Origin: Lactarius indigo
Taxonomy: Eukaryota > Basidiomycota > Agaricomycetes > Russulales > Russulaceae
DNA length: 64,000 bases
Direction of reading: 5' to 3'
Assembly (NCBI GenBank): GCA_025766275.1
Contig: JAFKAC010000004.1
Coordinates: 2,108,001 to 2,172,000 of the forward strand
In this document: piece after piece, positions 1-11,739 of the stretch
How the letters are laid out: every line of letters begins with the position of its first letter
Position numbering within the stretch: position 1 is the stretch's first letter
Notes under the pieces: generated by a model
Database searches by the model: none
Told to the model about the DNA's origin: nothing
What the model saw: only the letters and a program-made list of their open reading frames with translations
Translations under genes and position numbers: made by a program

Positions 1-49
1 GAAATTAGAGTAGGCAATTGTCAACGACCCATCATCAGCACTTTGTGGG

Positions 50-785
50 AAATGTTAATCCAACGCTCGGTTGCGTAGCACTCTCTTTTCTCCAAAGCTT
101 CCACTTTTGCGGTGCACGCACGTACTTGGGGTCACTCGTAACCAACATCGACGCTGCGGCCGTCTCAGGCTACGAGCTCGTTTTCACCCTCTTTCATCAG
201 CTCAAGTATACCATTCCGCCAATTTCCGCGTTTCTGAGAAGGACAAAGTGATTCAGGTCCGATGGAATCCGCGTAATTTTCTGGCCTGATGGCCTGCCTA
301 GGCTCATCGTCTCCGTGACACCCGCGATTTCGTCCTCACCCAAAGATGTCCTGTGCCTCTGCATTCCGTGTGCCCGTCTCGACTTTCAAATTGCATCGCC
401 GGCTCAGATTGCACTGGGGATGAATTTAGCTAATATGGAGGAATTCTTCGTGAAATATCACCAAGATCAGTTACCAATGTAGTGGAACGGGAGGTCGACC
501 CCACCCTGGCATGAAAACGCTCTGGATATCAGATGCGTTCATCTCGGAGGTGACCGCCTCGATGGGTCACGATACTCTACGATTGCTCGAATAATTGCCA
601 ATCTTGGCCTGGGTCGTTGTCGAAATCCACGAGGACGATACCAGCACTGCCGCGACGCGTCCCTTGTCGGGGTTATTAGCCAGTGTTTGTAGCACGGGTG
701 GGCCCGTTATCGACGTCTACCAACTACTTTCGAATAATTGGAAGACGGGCACGCTCCCCAGAAGGTGAGGAGTCTTGGTGGTTGA
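50..785 (+). pseudogene. Decayed partial copy of the F-box/LRR gene at 2.0-3.6 kb
   Basis: This stretch aligns along its whole length with about 2836-3590, the 3' part of the neighbouring F-box/LRR gene. Long near-identical blocks are visible, for example around 180-290 against 2950-3060. The copy has in-frame stops, such as a TGA where the intact copy encodes the Arg of a TKRFGFDG motif. It also has a deletion of roughly 45 bases near 505 (intact copy about 3277-3322), just before the shared block encoding MKTLWIS. The window edge may cut off the 5' part. I infer a segmental duplication followed by decay. It could instead be the 3' end of a longer pseudogene beginning outside the window. Confidence 0.8.
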
Positions 786-1087
786 CAATTTTCCTGCGTG
801 AAGTACGCCCGATCCCACTGGACACCTCTTACGAAACCCATGACGCCGGTGTAGGGTAGACGCGTAGACGCGTGCCGCGCTGTATACGCAACGACGCCAA
901 ACCGCCACCGCTTGGCTCGCCGTATGCCCAACAACTCAGCCACGTTCAGCCCAGTTTCAATTCCGACGGTGCATTCGCGTTGTAGCACTCGTAGTTGTGT
1001 TCGCGTCTACTCCATCGCGCTTGTGTCTGGGTCTGCTTACTTGTTGTACCGCGTGTGGGCTATAGCTCACTTTCATGTATATACTAG
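786..1087. other. Intergenic, no gene seen
   Basis: Between the decayed F-box copy and the MITE-like element only short overlapping frames on both strands are present. None shows a recognisable motif or a splice-consistent continuation. Confidence 0.5.
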
Positions 1088-1385
1088 TACTACAGCTGGT
1101 TCCATAACGATTGTCCCCTGGTGACCAAATTTTGGACATAGGCGAGGTTTGAATTGGTAACTCCGCCACCGAGATGGCACAGCTCTCGAGCGGAGCAATA
1201 CAGATAACTATTCCATAACCCCAATTGTTACAATATAACTATTCTATAACCTTAATTCTGTGAGATAACCTGATTTCCTGAGAATTTCTCCCTCGACTTA
1301 ATTATGAATCCCGCTCTCGAGTTTTGGATGGCCGACTATGTTCTAAAAATGGCAGGGGACAATCGTTATGGAACCAGCTGTAGTA
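1088..1385. mobile_element. MITE-like element with perfect 33-bp inverted repeats and TA ends
   Basis: Bases 1088-1120 are the exact reverse complement of 1353-1385 (33 of 33), separated by 232 bases with no coding capacity. Both outer ends finish in TA, with CTACAGCTGG immediately inside, as expected for a Tc1/mariner-type insertion that duplicates a TA target. The interior is AT-rich and contains degenerate internal repeats of a TAACTATTCTATAACC-like unit around 1205-1255. Size (298 bp), long terminal inverted repeats and lack of a transposase fit a non-autonomous miniature element. The superfamily assignment is inferred from the TA ends only. Confidence 0.75.
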
Positions 1386-2022
1386 GGCCTCGGCTCTTAT
1401 ACTGTCCTCGGAAACAGTCCCTCGCGTGAATGCCGACTCGTTCACCGCACCTGCGCCGATTCCCGTCCACGTTCATGCGTGCTTTCAGAACCGACTTCTC
1501 ACTCTCCCTCTCTTTATAGGCTAATGCGCGCCCAATCTCCTGCGCACTTAATCATCCATGACACATCTAGGCAGTTGGATGTACAGCAATTGTAGTGATA
1601 TGCTATGAGTAGCACTGCTAACCGAGCTGCCAACGTGCCAAAAACTTACGGCAATGATAAAAGGGTTGAAACGTGTATGCCCTCGTGGGGGCAATTCTTT
1701 CCTGTACATTGCGGATCAAAACAGTAAATTCACTCCAGTCTTCTTTCCACTGATACGACTCCGAGTATACCTAGAAAGATGACCTCGCCGCTGCATTCTT
1801 CGACATGCCATTTATTCCTTCAGGTGGCTTGTGCTGTGCTGGTGGCGATGGAGCTGCGTCCGATGGTGGATATTCGTCTGATGGGGACATCTCCTCAATA
1901 TACGGTACATACTCGCGGTACAAAACGCTGAGGCACAAACAGGTGTACACCATTCCTTCCACCACCTGTCCGCCGGAGTACTAGGACTAGGACACAGAGT
2001 AAGTGCCTTCTGTCCCTCTCTC
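1386..2022. other. Intergenic, probably promoter side of the F-box gene
   Basis: No convincing gene. A minus-strand frame at 1771-1965 is proline/serine-rich but has no ATG start and no partner exon. The frame next to it is a shadow of the F-box exon. Confidence 0.4.
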
Positions 2023-3571
2023 ATGAATGGCGGTGAGACTAATATTCATTCCGAGCAGTTTCCTACGGCTCTCCACTGCGGAATATACATAAGCTCCCCA
2101 ACAACTGTCCTTTTCGACATCTTCACTTTTTATGGTGCAAATGTCTTCTCCGAACCTGGGGGCCACAAATACTGGTGGCAGACACTTGCGCTTGTGTGTA
2201 GCAAGTGGGATGGCGTCATCCGCTCTTCGCCGTCGTACTTCTTCGGCGAGCTCCGTTTTGGTAATCACGGCTCCACGTTGTTCTTCAGGAACATTTCATA
2301 TCGACGAGGCGAATTCCGTCACTCACGAGCTCGAGCGTTCGCCGCTCTTGCCACTCAACCTCCACTATGACTTGATTTGCCTTCCTGTTCAAAGCTCCAA
2401 GGGCGACGAAGACGATATTGTTCGCCCTTCTTCAACACTTAGAACGCGTCTACTCCCTGCAGCTGCGCCTGTCGCTCTCCACCTGGCACAACATCGCTGC
2501 TGCGACGTCGGACAGTCCCAATCAGTTGCACCTGTATAGAGCACATTTACCTCGACTACCGGAGACAGAGCGACAGGGTTCGTGCTCCCCGACGTGTTCC
2601 TCAAGGGCCACTCGCCGAGGTTGCATACACTCATGATGATTGGGGTCTTCCCCCCTTCATTATCGTCCCTCCTGCTTTCCCCCACTCGTCTTACCTGCCT
2701 CGTCCTCGACGGTATCCCAGCTTCGTCACATCTTCCCCCAAGAGAACTCGTCGGGCACCTCAGTAAGATGCCCCAACTACGGTACCTCAACATCGGATTT
2801 TTGTCGACAACTCGACATCGGCACCTCGCGGGAGATGTAAACTCGGCACTTGATCGCGTAGCACTCCCACATCTCAAGAGATTCCACTTTCGCGGTGCAT
2901 GCACATACCTGGAATCGCTCGTAACCAACCTCGACGCTGCGGGCGTCTACGAGCTCGTTTTCACCCTCTTTCATCAGCTCAAGTACGCCATTCCGCAAAT
3001 TTCCGCGTTTCTGAGAAGGACAAAGCGATTCGGGTTCGATGGAATCCGCATAAATTTTTGGCCAGACGGCCTCGTCGTCTCCGCGTCGCCCGTGATTTCG
3101 CCCTCGCCCAAAGATGTCCTGTGCCTCCGTATTCCGTGTAATCGTCTCGACTTTCAAGTTGCGTCGGCGGCCCAGATTTGTCGTGCACTGAGGCCGAATT
3201 TTGCTAATATGGAGGACCTCTTCATGAAATATCATCAGAATCAGTTGCCGGCGCAGTGGCACCGGGAGGTTGACCCCGCTCTATGGAGGGAACTACTTTC
3301 GCAATTTCGTGGCATGAAAACGCTCTGGATATCAAGCGCGCTCGTGTCGGAGGTGACTGCCTCGATGGGTCGCGATACTCTACGATTACTCGAAGAGTTA
3401 CGTATCCTGGCCTGGATCGTTGTCGAAACACACGGGGACGATACCAGCACTGCTACCGCGCGTTCGTTGTCGGAATTATTGGCCAGTGTTCGTAGTATGG
3501 GTGGACCCGTTATCGACGTTTATCGCCTATTTTCGGATAAATGGAAGACAGGCACCCTCCCCAGAAGATGA
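2023..3571 (+). pseudogene. F-box/LRR-type protein gene, frame broken
   Basis: The first segment (2023-2370) has an F-box-like stretch, VLFDIFTFY, followed by WWQTLALVCSKWDGVIRSSP, the usual core of agaricomycete F-box proteins that dock onto Skp1 in SCF ubiquitin ligases. A second segment (about 2400-2540) reads ALLQHLERVYSLQLRLSLS in another frame. The long final frame (open from 2582, stop 3569-3571) holds leucine-rich-repeat-like text such as LTCLVLDGIP and MPQLRYLNIGF. The three parts are collinear but lie in different frames, and I found no clean introns joining them. The gene is therefore either decaying or affected by the single-base errors seen elsewhere in this window. The long frame starts with GTG, not ATG, so it is not a stand-alone gene. 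Substrate unknown. Confidence 0.65.
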
Positions 3572-4018
3572 TAGGGTCCGGATGACTGGCAATTTTCCTA
3601 CGCGAAGCACCCCCGAATTTCGAGCGATGTGACATGTCATCTCATCGATTACAGAGTCAACGAACGCTACCTGTCCTCGGACACCATAGGGCTTCCATAC
3701 GACCACTTGCTCGCCTTGACACGTGGGAAATAGCTAAGATCAGGCATGGGGGAGGGGGCAGTGTTCAAGTACTCTACAATTGAGTCTATAATATCGTCTT
3801 GCTTGTGCTATAGAACGTACAAGACCCATGATTTATTGCATAGTTGAAAGCCGAGCATAAGACAATCGTCTAACTCTCGCGAGGTGGTCCATGCCAGACA
3901 AGAATTCCAATCTCCGTCGCGCCACTCCCGTTGACATGCACTGCGCCGCAGCTAGGCAGCCCCAGCGCGTCCCACGCCGCTGCAGACGCACGGCGACGCT
4001 ACTGCCCCAACACCATTG
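3572..4018. other. Intergenic between F-box gene and minus-strand gene
   Basis: Convergent 3' region. A minus-strand frame at 3952-4140 could be an extra terminal exon of the gene at 4019-6040 through a 28-bp intron, but that intron would be unusually short. Confidence 0.4.
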
Positions 4019-6040
4019 TCAGCCCGGCCCACCACCACGCCCGCTTCGTCCAAGACAAGAGTCTGGATGCAGAATATCGGGGGCACGCACCTTGTGCATG
4101 GCGTTGCGCACACAGGCGTATCGGCCCTCAAGACCAGCAAGGTCTATCGCGGCGGTGCGCGGTGGGGGGCGATACAGCGTAATTCGAGGGCGCTTCCCCG
4201 CCTCTACCTCGTGAGACTCTGTCGGCGATGGAGCGCGGGTTCGGGTAGGCAGGAGAAACTTTGCCGAGGAAGTAATCAGGCTCTTCGACTGAGCAAGCGG
4301 TGTCCGGGGATTGCGCTTTGGCAGCGTAGACCATTCAGTGTCATCGTCCATGGATGACCGCAACGCGGGGTGGTCGTACGCGGAGTTTCCTGCGCGCGGG
4401 AGGACATGATGGGAGGCGCCTACGAGCTCTGGCACTGGAACGGGGAGGCCTGGGGTTGGTGTTCGCTTGTGAACGGGGGTAAATCTAGGTGGCTTATCCG
4501 TCTCGAACCGAGTTCGCGACATTGCTGGTAGACATTCCAACGCCGGTGCAGAGCTACGTGCTGGAATAACAATTACCATGCAAGCAAGAGCGCAGTATGA
4601 ATGGCATTTATACGTTGGTGTGTCAACACTGGCGAGTTGGGCTTCGATTGGGAAGCTGGAACAGCTACAGTCGACTGGCTATAGGATCTAGACTCTACGT
4701 TGGGGAGAACACTCTCCTGTGGCTGTGGCGCACGAGCTCCAGAGAGCTTCGTTTGTGCACCTTGTCGGTTCTTGATCGGAAATGCATTTCGACTATCCAC
4801 GATATTATGATGAGTACTTGGAATTTCTATTACCGATGGCTCTTGCGAGTGCATGATGCGAACTGAAGCATGTGGTGGTGCAAATTGGGTTGAAGTTGAG
4901 TGAGTTGACCATGTAGGCGAAGTCCAGGAGGTCGATACCGCACTTGGCATCATGCTTGGCTTTGTGGCCTTTTTTATGGAGGCGCAGTTTTGACTTGACA
5001 AGTGGGCTAGGCTCTCGTTTGCATTTGCGTTTGCTAGGGCCGGGGTTGTGGCCTTCTGAGTTTGACATTCCAAGGGTAAGCACGTGCGTAACGGGGCACC
5101 AGAGTTCTCACGAATAGAGGTCGACGTTTGATCAATGAGCGAGCCCGAGACATCCAATCTTCTGCAGGGATGGGTCGATACTGGAAGAGCTTGGTGCTGG
5201 GGAGGGACGCCTGGCCTGGGGAGCACACCCGTGGAATGTTCCGATGCCACAATACATGACCCTAATAGAGATTGTCCTATAGAGGTCGACGACTCCTGTA
5301 CTGACTGAAACAGACTACCAGACCGAGGTGCACCAGAGCTTTGATTAGCACAATTTCCTGAGATTGAGAACCTTGAGTCAGTTATGGTATTAGAAGAGAA
5401 GGCCGTCTTCGTGTGAATGTCGGGTTGGCTTGTTGACAAAGGATCTTTGTCACAGGGAGCATTGTGCAGCTGACGGGTGCTGTCGACAGCTTTTGTGTAG
5501 TCACACCTCCCTAGATGATGTCGATGGCCTAGGACAGCCGGGAAAGAATCGGAAAGCGTAGAAAGTTTAGAAGGAGCTTCGGATTTCCTTGTATTCCTAG
5601 ATAAAGGTGCATCAAGAGGCCTGAGTCCTGAACCTTTACCCGCGGATGGCTGTTGAGCCTGCTTCTTCAAGAAATCGACAATTCTTCCCTGAGGCTGCTT
5701 CTTCTCGCATGATTTATTCACCTCGCTTATTGCACGTACATCGTAACTTTCCTGCGATCTAGAATTGAGCATTAGGAAAGCGAAAGTCAGCCGGAGCTCG
5801 AGAGCGCTTATATGCGCCTTGGGCGCAGCTAGCCAGGAGTGTTCGGAGACAGAGCGCGTACTTCTGAGCCGAATGTGACGCAAGACGTGACGCTGCATTG
5901 ATTTTCGCTATTGACCAGGGATTTGGTTTGAATATTGCTGTATCGTTATCTTCACTCAAAGGTTGATCGACGAGGGTGGAGCTGTCTGAGCATAAATTAT
6001 CTGGGAGAGCATCAGTCAGATTCGGAGTCTGAGAGGTCAT
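4019..6040 (-). CDS. Hypothetical Ser/Pro-rich, largely disordered protein
   Basis: I do not recognise this protein. The model starts at the ATG at 6038-6040 and has three exons. Exon 1 begins MTSQTPNLTDALPDN. A first intron lies in about 5757-5861: donor gtacgc, good branch site ctaat and acceptor tctag, though a shorter 55-bp alternative also keeps frame. The large middle exon is rich in Ser, Thr, Gln and Pro. A 53-bp intron at 4561-4613 (gtataa...ccag) joins the last exon in frame, ending at 4019. No membrane segment or enzymatic motif is visible. A QGRIVDFL stretch (plus coordinates 5669-5692), followed by basic residues, resembles a PCNA-interacting PIP box but lacks the second aromatic residue. 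The 3' end is uncertain. Confidence 0.6.
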
Positions 6041-6459
6041 TCGGATTGTAAGAGCGAAGGTCGAATGACCAGACAGAGCCTTCTGTGTTGGGCATCACAG
6101 CGCATATATGAGACTCAGAAGAGAAGGCTGATGCTGATGAGATGCTGACGCGTTGGGCGTTACATCTTTCATCACGTGACCGCGTGTACAGATTGGCGTT
6201 TAGATAACGAACAATGATCCTTGTTGAAGACTTCGGCGTGCGGAATGTTCAGTCTATGATATATCAAATTTTATTGTACCGCAGCATACAAGTGGTGGGT
6301 CGGGTGTAAACGGGATACCGGGCCTGGCCAAAGGGCCTGGTACCACTAATAGACACTGTCACCCATCACTAGGGACTGCGTCATCACCTCCTATATAAGT
6401 AAGGACAACTGAGCAACTGACATCCGAATCCTCCCACCAATCATTCTTAATCGCTCATC
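6041..6459. promoter_or_regulatory. Divergent promoter region with TATA box for PGI1
   Basis: Head-to-head spacer between the minus-strand hypothetical gene and the isomerase gene. A clear TATATAAG lies at 6392-6399, about 61 bases before the PGI1 ATG at 6460, a normal distance for a fungal TATA promoter. It is followed by a pyrimidine-rich leader containing CCTCCCACCAATC. Confidence 0.6.
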
Positions 6460-8448
<1,989 letters not shown>

Positions 8449-9690
8449 TCGGCTGATCAGATGCGCAACGGTGTCCACGTCAAAGAAAGGGGGACGAAGA
8501 CCTTGTACGAGTCCGTGGAATGAGAAGCAGTACTTCTGAATAGACGTTGTAGTACATGTGCGTATGTTATCTCTCAAGGAATATGTACGCTATTTTCTGG
8601 AGCGGATCCAGAGAGATATTTACCTTCGTGACGTGATGACCCGTGCGCTGTTCTACGAGCGAGGAAATCTTGGAAATCTTTCAGACGCCATTAACCTGCA
8701 TTCGTCCCATTGGACGGCATCACGCTTGCCAGACTGATCCTGAAACACATGCTATTAAAACAATTTGCTGATAGCGGTCACACCACCACCGATATTGAAC
8801 GCTCCCCCCTTTCCGGCGTGGTATGCATCCTTAGAGCCTTCTCACGGTCTCCACCGTTCTCTGTCTAACTTACTATAGCGATGTGGGTTAGGCATCTGTC
8901 GGGGAATACCGTGTCGCTATCCGGTTCAAAAAGGACTGGCCCGACATAGGCCTGGGCATCCGGGTACGAGTTCCGCACGATGGTGCATCTCCTCTAGTAC
9001 TAGTGGCTAGCCCTGGGCCCGAGTCTGGACTAGAAAGGCGCGACGCGACCACAATGATCGCATCATACCCCACCGCGACTTCGCCAACCGTAAAAAAAAA
9101 ATCAGGCCGAGAAGCTACTCGGCCTCGACCTCCTTCGATACTTCCAAAGCTACCTATATACCCGAATCCCGAACCCGGCCCCGCGTAGCTCGCCCTAGAC
9201 CACGATGTCTCCTTCGGCGCCCTCAGGCCGGCACCCCGACACGACCATCCATTCTTCCAGCAACCGTGATCACTGGCCATGTTGCATGATTCTTTGGGGA
9301 TCATAGTGTGTTTGCGGCGACCCTTCGAGTCTAGATAGTTGAGCGAACGCGAGCCGCATACTTGCATATTAGGCAGCGCCCTTTAAATGCTGATTCGAAA
9401 TGGAACAAGAGGGTGCCTCCACGTTGCGTCTCTATAGCTGTAGTGTTTAGACTCGTGACCAGTCGTCGAACGACAAATGGGGGAGTTGCGAGTGAAAGAA
9501 ACCCCGAATTCTCTATCGAGGTTGCGAAGCCCAGCTACTGTCTAGGGTGTCTCAGGATCTGCGTTTTCGTGGGGTCTGTCTGGTAGCCAGACCAAAGAAC
9601 CCATTCCACGTGGAATAGAATGGCAGAGCTGCCACGTCATAGTAGTAAGATTGAACTAGCGTATATAGTCCAGTGAAGATGCTGGTCCAC
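8449..9690. other. Intergenic, no gene seen
   Basis: About 1.2 kb downstream of PGI1. A 159-codon minus-strand frame (8888-9367) has no recognisable motif and contains a Phe run from a poly-A tract, so I do not accept it. A 14-bp palindrome, ATTCCACGTGGAAT, sits near 9604-9617. Confidence 0.5.
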
Positions 9691-9699
9691 TTCAAATTA

Positions 9700-10260
9700 T
9701 ACAGTGCAAGATGTCACATCTTGTACGGTTAAGAAAACAGTGGCGGGAATACGACATATACCAATGGTCCACCCTTCCTTGGGTGATGGCAGGGACCACG
9801 TCTTCGATGGCGAATGTGCTCGCCTCAAATACCGGCCAATTTGAGCGCAATCTACACCTCGAAATGACCACTGCGACCAGGCTCAATCCGAAGTATCTTG
9901 ATGTGCGCATCAGGATTGTTAAGGTAACGGCCAGCAAGGTTTTTCAGACCATTCGCCGGCAGCATGCTAGCAGGCGGGGTTGGGTAAGGCCACACACAGG
10001 GAAATGCATCGGGAGGGTCCGGGTCAGTTGCGGGAAACTGAGCACCGTAGCCAAAAAGGCCATCGTAATTCTCTTGAACCTCCTGCACCAAATGATTTGG
10101 ATATATACGCGGAGAAGGAAAGATTATACATACTGGAGTAAATGGGTGTGCTTGTGCTAGGACGGCTTCGGCAACTCGTGCATCCCGGGGCGTGTGCACG
10201 TATGGGACCGCCGGATACTATGCGGAGTGTCAAAATCAGAAGGGAAACACCTAATGAATA
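9700..10260 (-). CDS. Small orphan protein, possibly degenerate
   Basis: A minus-strand gene is supported by a good intron (donor gtatgtataatc after AQAHPFTP, acceptor ggtgcag before EVQENYDGLFGYG, spanning about 10090-10150) and by an acceptor ccgcatag upstream of YPAVPYVHTPRD. The C-terminal part reads LKNLAGRYLNNPDAHIKILR. The frame then reaches FEV followed by TAG, and in frame continues IALKLAGI before a TGA. The TAG may be the true stop or a nonsense change. There is no signal peptide, membrane segment or enzymatic motif. The 5' exon with the start codon is not identified. I associate this with small lineage-restricted fungal proteins only by general appearance. Confidence 0.4.
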
Positions 10261-10392
10261 TCGTTTAGATGTGGTGGTGGAGGGTGATAATTGTAATTGG
10301 GTATGTCGATGTGGCGTGGATATTGCATTTCACCTTGCACAACCATATTTCCTACTGGCTGGGGGACGCCGTCCCGATGAACGTCTCGCTGG

Positions 10393-10830
10393 TCACCACC
10401 AGCCACATGAGGGTTCTAAAGAATGGTAAACAACAATGGCGAGTGACATAGTGATAAACGCAACACGTTGCACATGGCCGTGTGACGGGTAGAACGCAGA
10501 ACAGGGGGATGTGTTTGCCGAGATATGACTGGCTTGTTGCGACAGGAATAGATGATCAGCCATGAAGTTATAAGGCTGCGAGCCGGTATGGACCTGGGTA
10601 TGGGAGTGCGTAATCTTGTTGGGAAGCTTGAAGCGATTTCTGTTGGGTTGTAGTAGTTCAGCCATAGTAGAGCCAGCTTTATAGGATAGAGTGGGAATTT
10701 TCCAGTCAGTAGTATCTTGTTGTACGGTAATGCATTGCAGACCTAATGGACGAATAGGAACCAGGTTACCGCAAACGACTATTTTGAAATGCACCTTCAA
10801 TATAATAAGGCTAGCAAAGTGATCCTTTCA
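10393..10830 (-). CDS. Hypothetical protein fragment
   Basis: An open minus-strand stretch that looks protein-like: KVHFKIVVCGNLVPIRPLG, then MAELLQPNRNRFKLPNKI, then FMADHLFLSQQASHI. The frame has no ATG at its 5' end (it opens on TTG) but has possible splice acceptors just upstream (about 10815 and 10830). I cannot assign a function. It may be an internal exon of a gene whose other exons include the 9.7-10.26 kb block on the same strand, or a remnant. Confidence 0.35.
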
Positions 10831-10929
10831 CTCTGTGTTGTTGAAGACCCACAGCGCATGCAGGCACACTTGCGAACTGGGATACAGAGAAGCAGATACT
10901 GCAGACAGACGTACCTACCGATGGTAGAT

Positions 10930-11360
10930 GGAGCGCGCAAATGAACTTTTAAAGTCTGCTCTTTTCCGATGCGCACTTAGGGGACGGAGGCGGGCAGAGG
11001 TGCCTGCCGATGTCAGATGGGGCATCCACACGAAAGGGGCCGACACGAAATTTCAAAGTCCTCTCTTTTCCTTTAATTTCGCGGCGATGCGCACTTGGGG
11101 ATAGCTGCAGGGAAGGGGCACAGGCAGATGTCAGGTAGAGCGCACATATGAACTTTTAAAGTCTGCTCTTTTCCGAAGCGCGCCTGGGGATGCAGAGAAG
11201 GGGTACAACTTAATAAGCAGACGTGCCTGTCGATGCGGAGCGCCGCGCGCACGAAATTTCGAAAAGTTGTCCCTTGAGGGCAGATACAGAGAAAAAGTAC
11301 TGTACCTGGAGACATATCTGAAGATAGTGCGCGCACGAACTTTCAATGTCGGCAAAACGA
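10930..11360. repeat. Degenerate tandem repeat, about 104-bp unit, about 4-5 copies
   Basis: Related blocks start near 10933, 11024, 11139, 11241 and 11328. Each has a gcgcac/cacgaa box, then aacttt(t)aaagtc and a cttttcc-type tract. Copies 1 and 3 share an exact 29-bp block (10941-10969 and 11148-11176), spaced 207 bp apart, suggesting a dimeric higher-order unit of about 104 bp monomers. The repeat is intergenic and non-coding. Confidence 0.7.
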
Positions 11361-11388
11361 CACGAATTGCGGGAATACTAGAATAGTC

Positions 11389-11413
11389 CAGTACAGTACA
11401 GTACAGTACAGTC
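11389..11413. repeat. Pentanucleotide microsatellite (GTACA)n
   Basis: Four perfect GTACA units with partial units at each side, just downstream of the tandem repeat block. Confidence 0.85.
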
Positions 11414-11739
11414 ACGATACGGCCTGTCAGGTGAGCCAAAAGGTATACACCAATGGTTGCCAAATACATCCACGTGTCATAAACCCCAATTGTACTCGGC
11501 GTGTATGAGTAGCCTTTTCCAGCGAAAATGGGACTGTCGAAATCAACAAAAGAAAAAAAACCTCAACTTGGACGACTTGTACTAAGAAAAAGAAAGCTGT
11601 ATCGTATTATTAGTAGTGACGAAGAGAACCTGAATACACTATAAGCAACGCGGCGAGAAAGATCGGGTTATATCGTAAAGCAGTTTGCAGTGGCGTACAT
11701 CTCACCAACCCTGAGTAGCGCGCATGCATGCCATACCCC

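Noticed and set aside
1987..2268. Minus-strand 93-codon frame that looked protein-like
   Set aside because: It lies opposite the F-box exon (WWQTLALVCSKWDGVIRSSP on the plus strand), starts on GTG and has no partner exon, so it is a shadow.
8888..9367. 159-codon minus-strand frame
   Set aside because: No motif, no splice context, no ATG-centred promoter signal; composition looks random.
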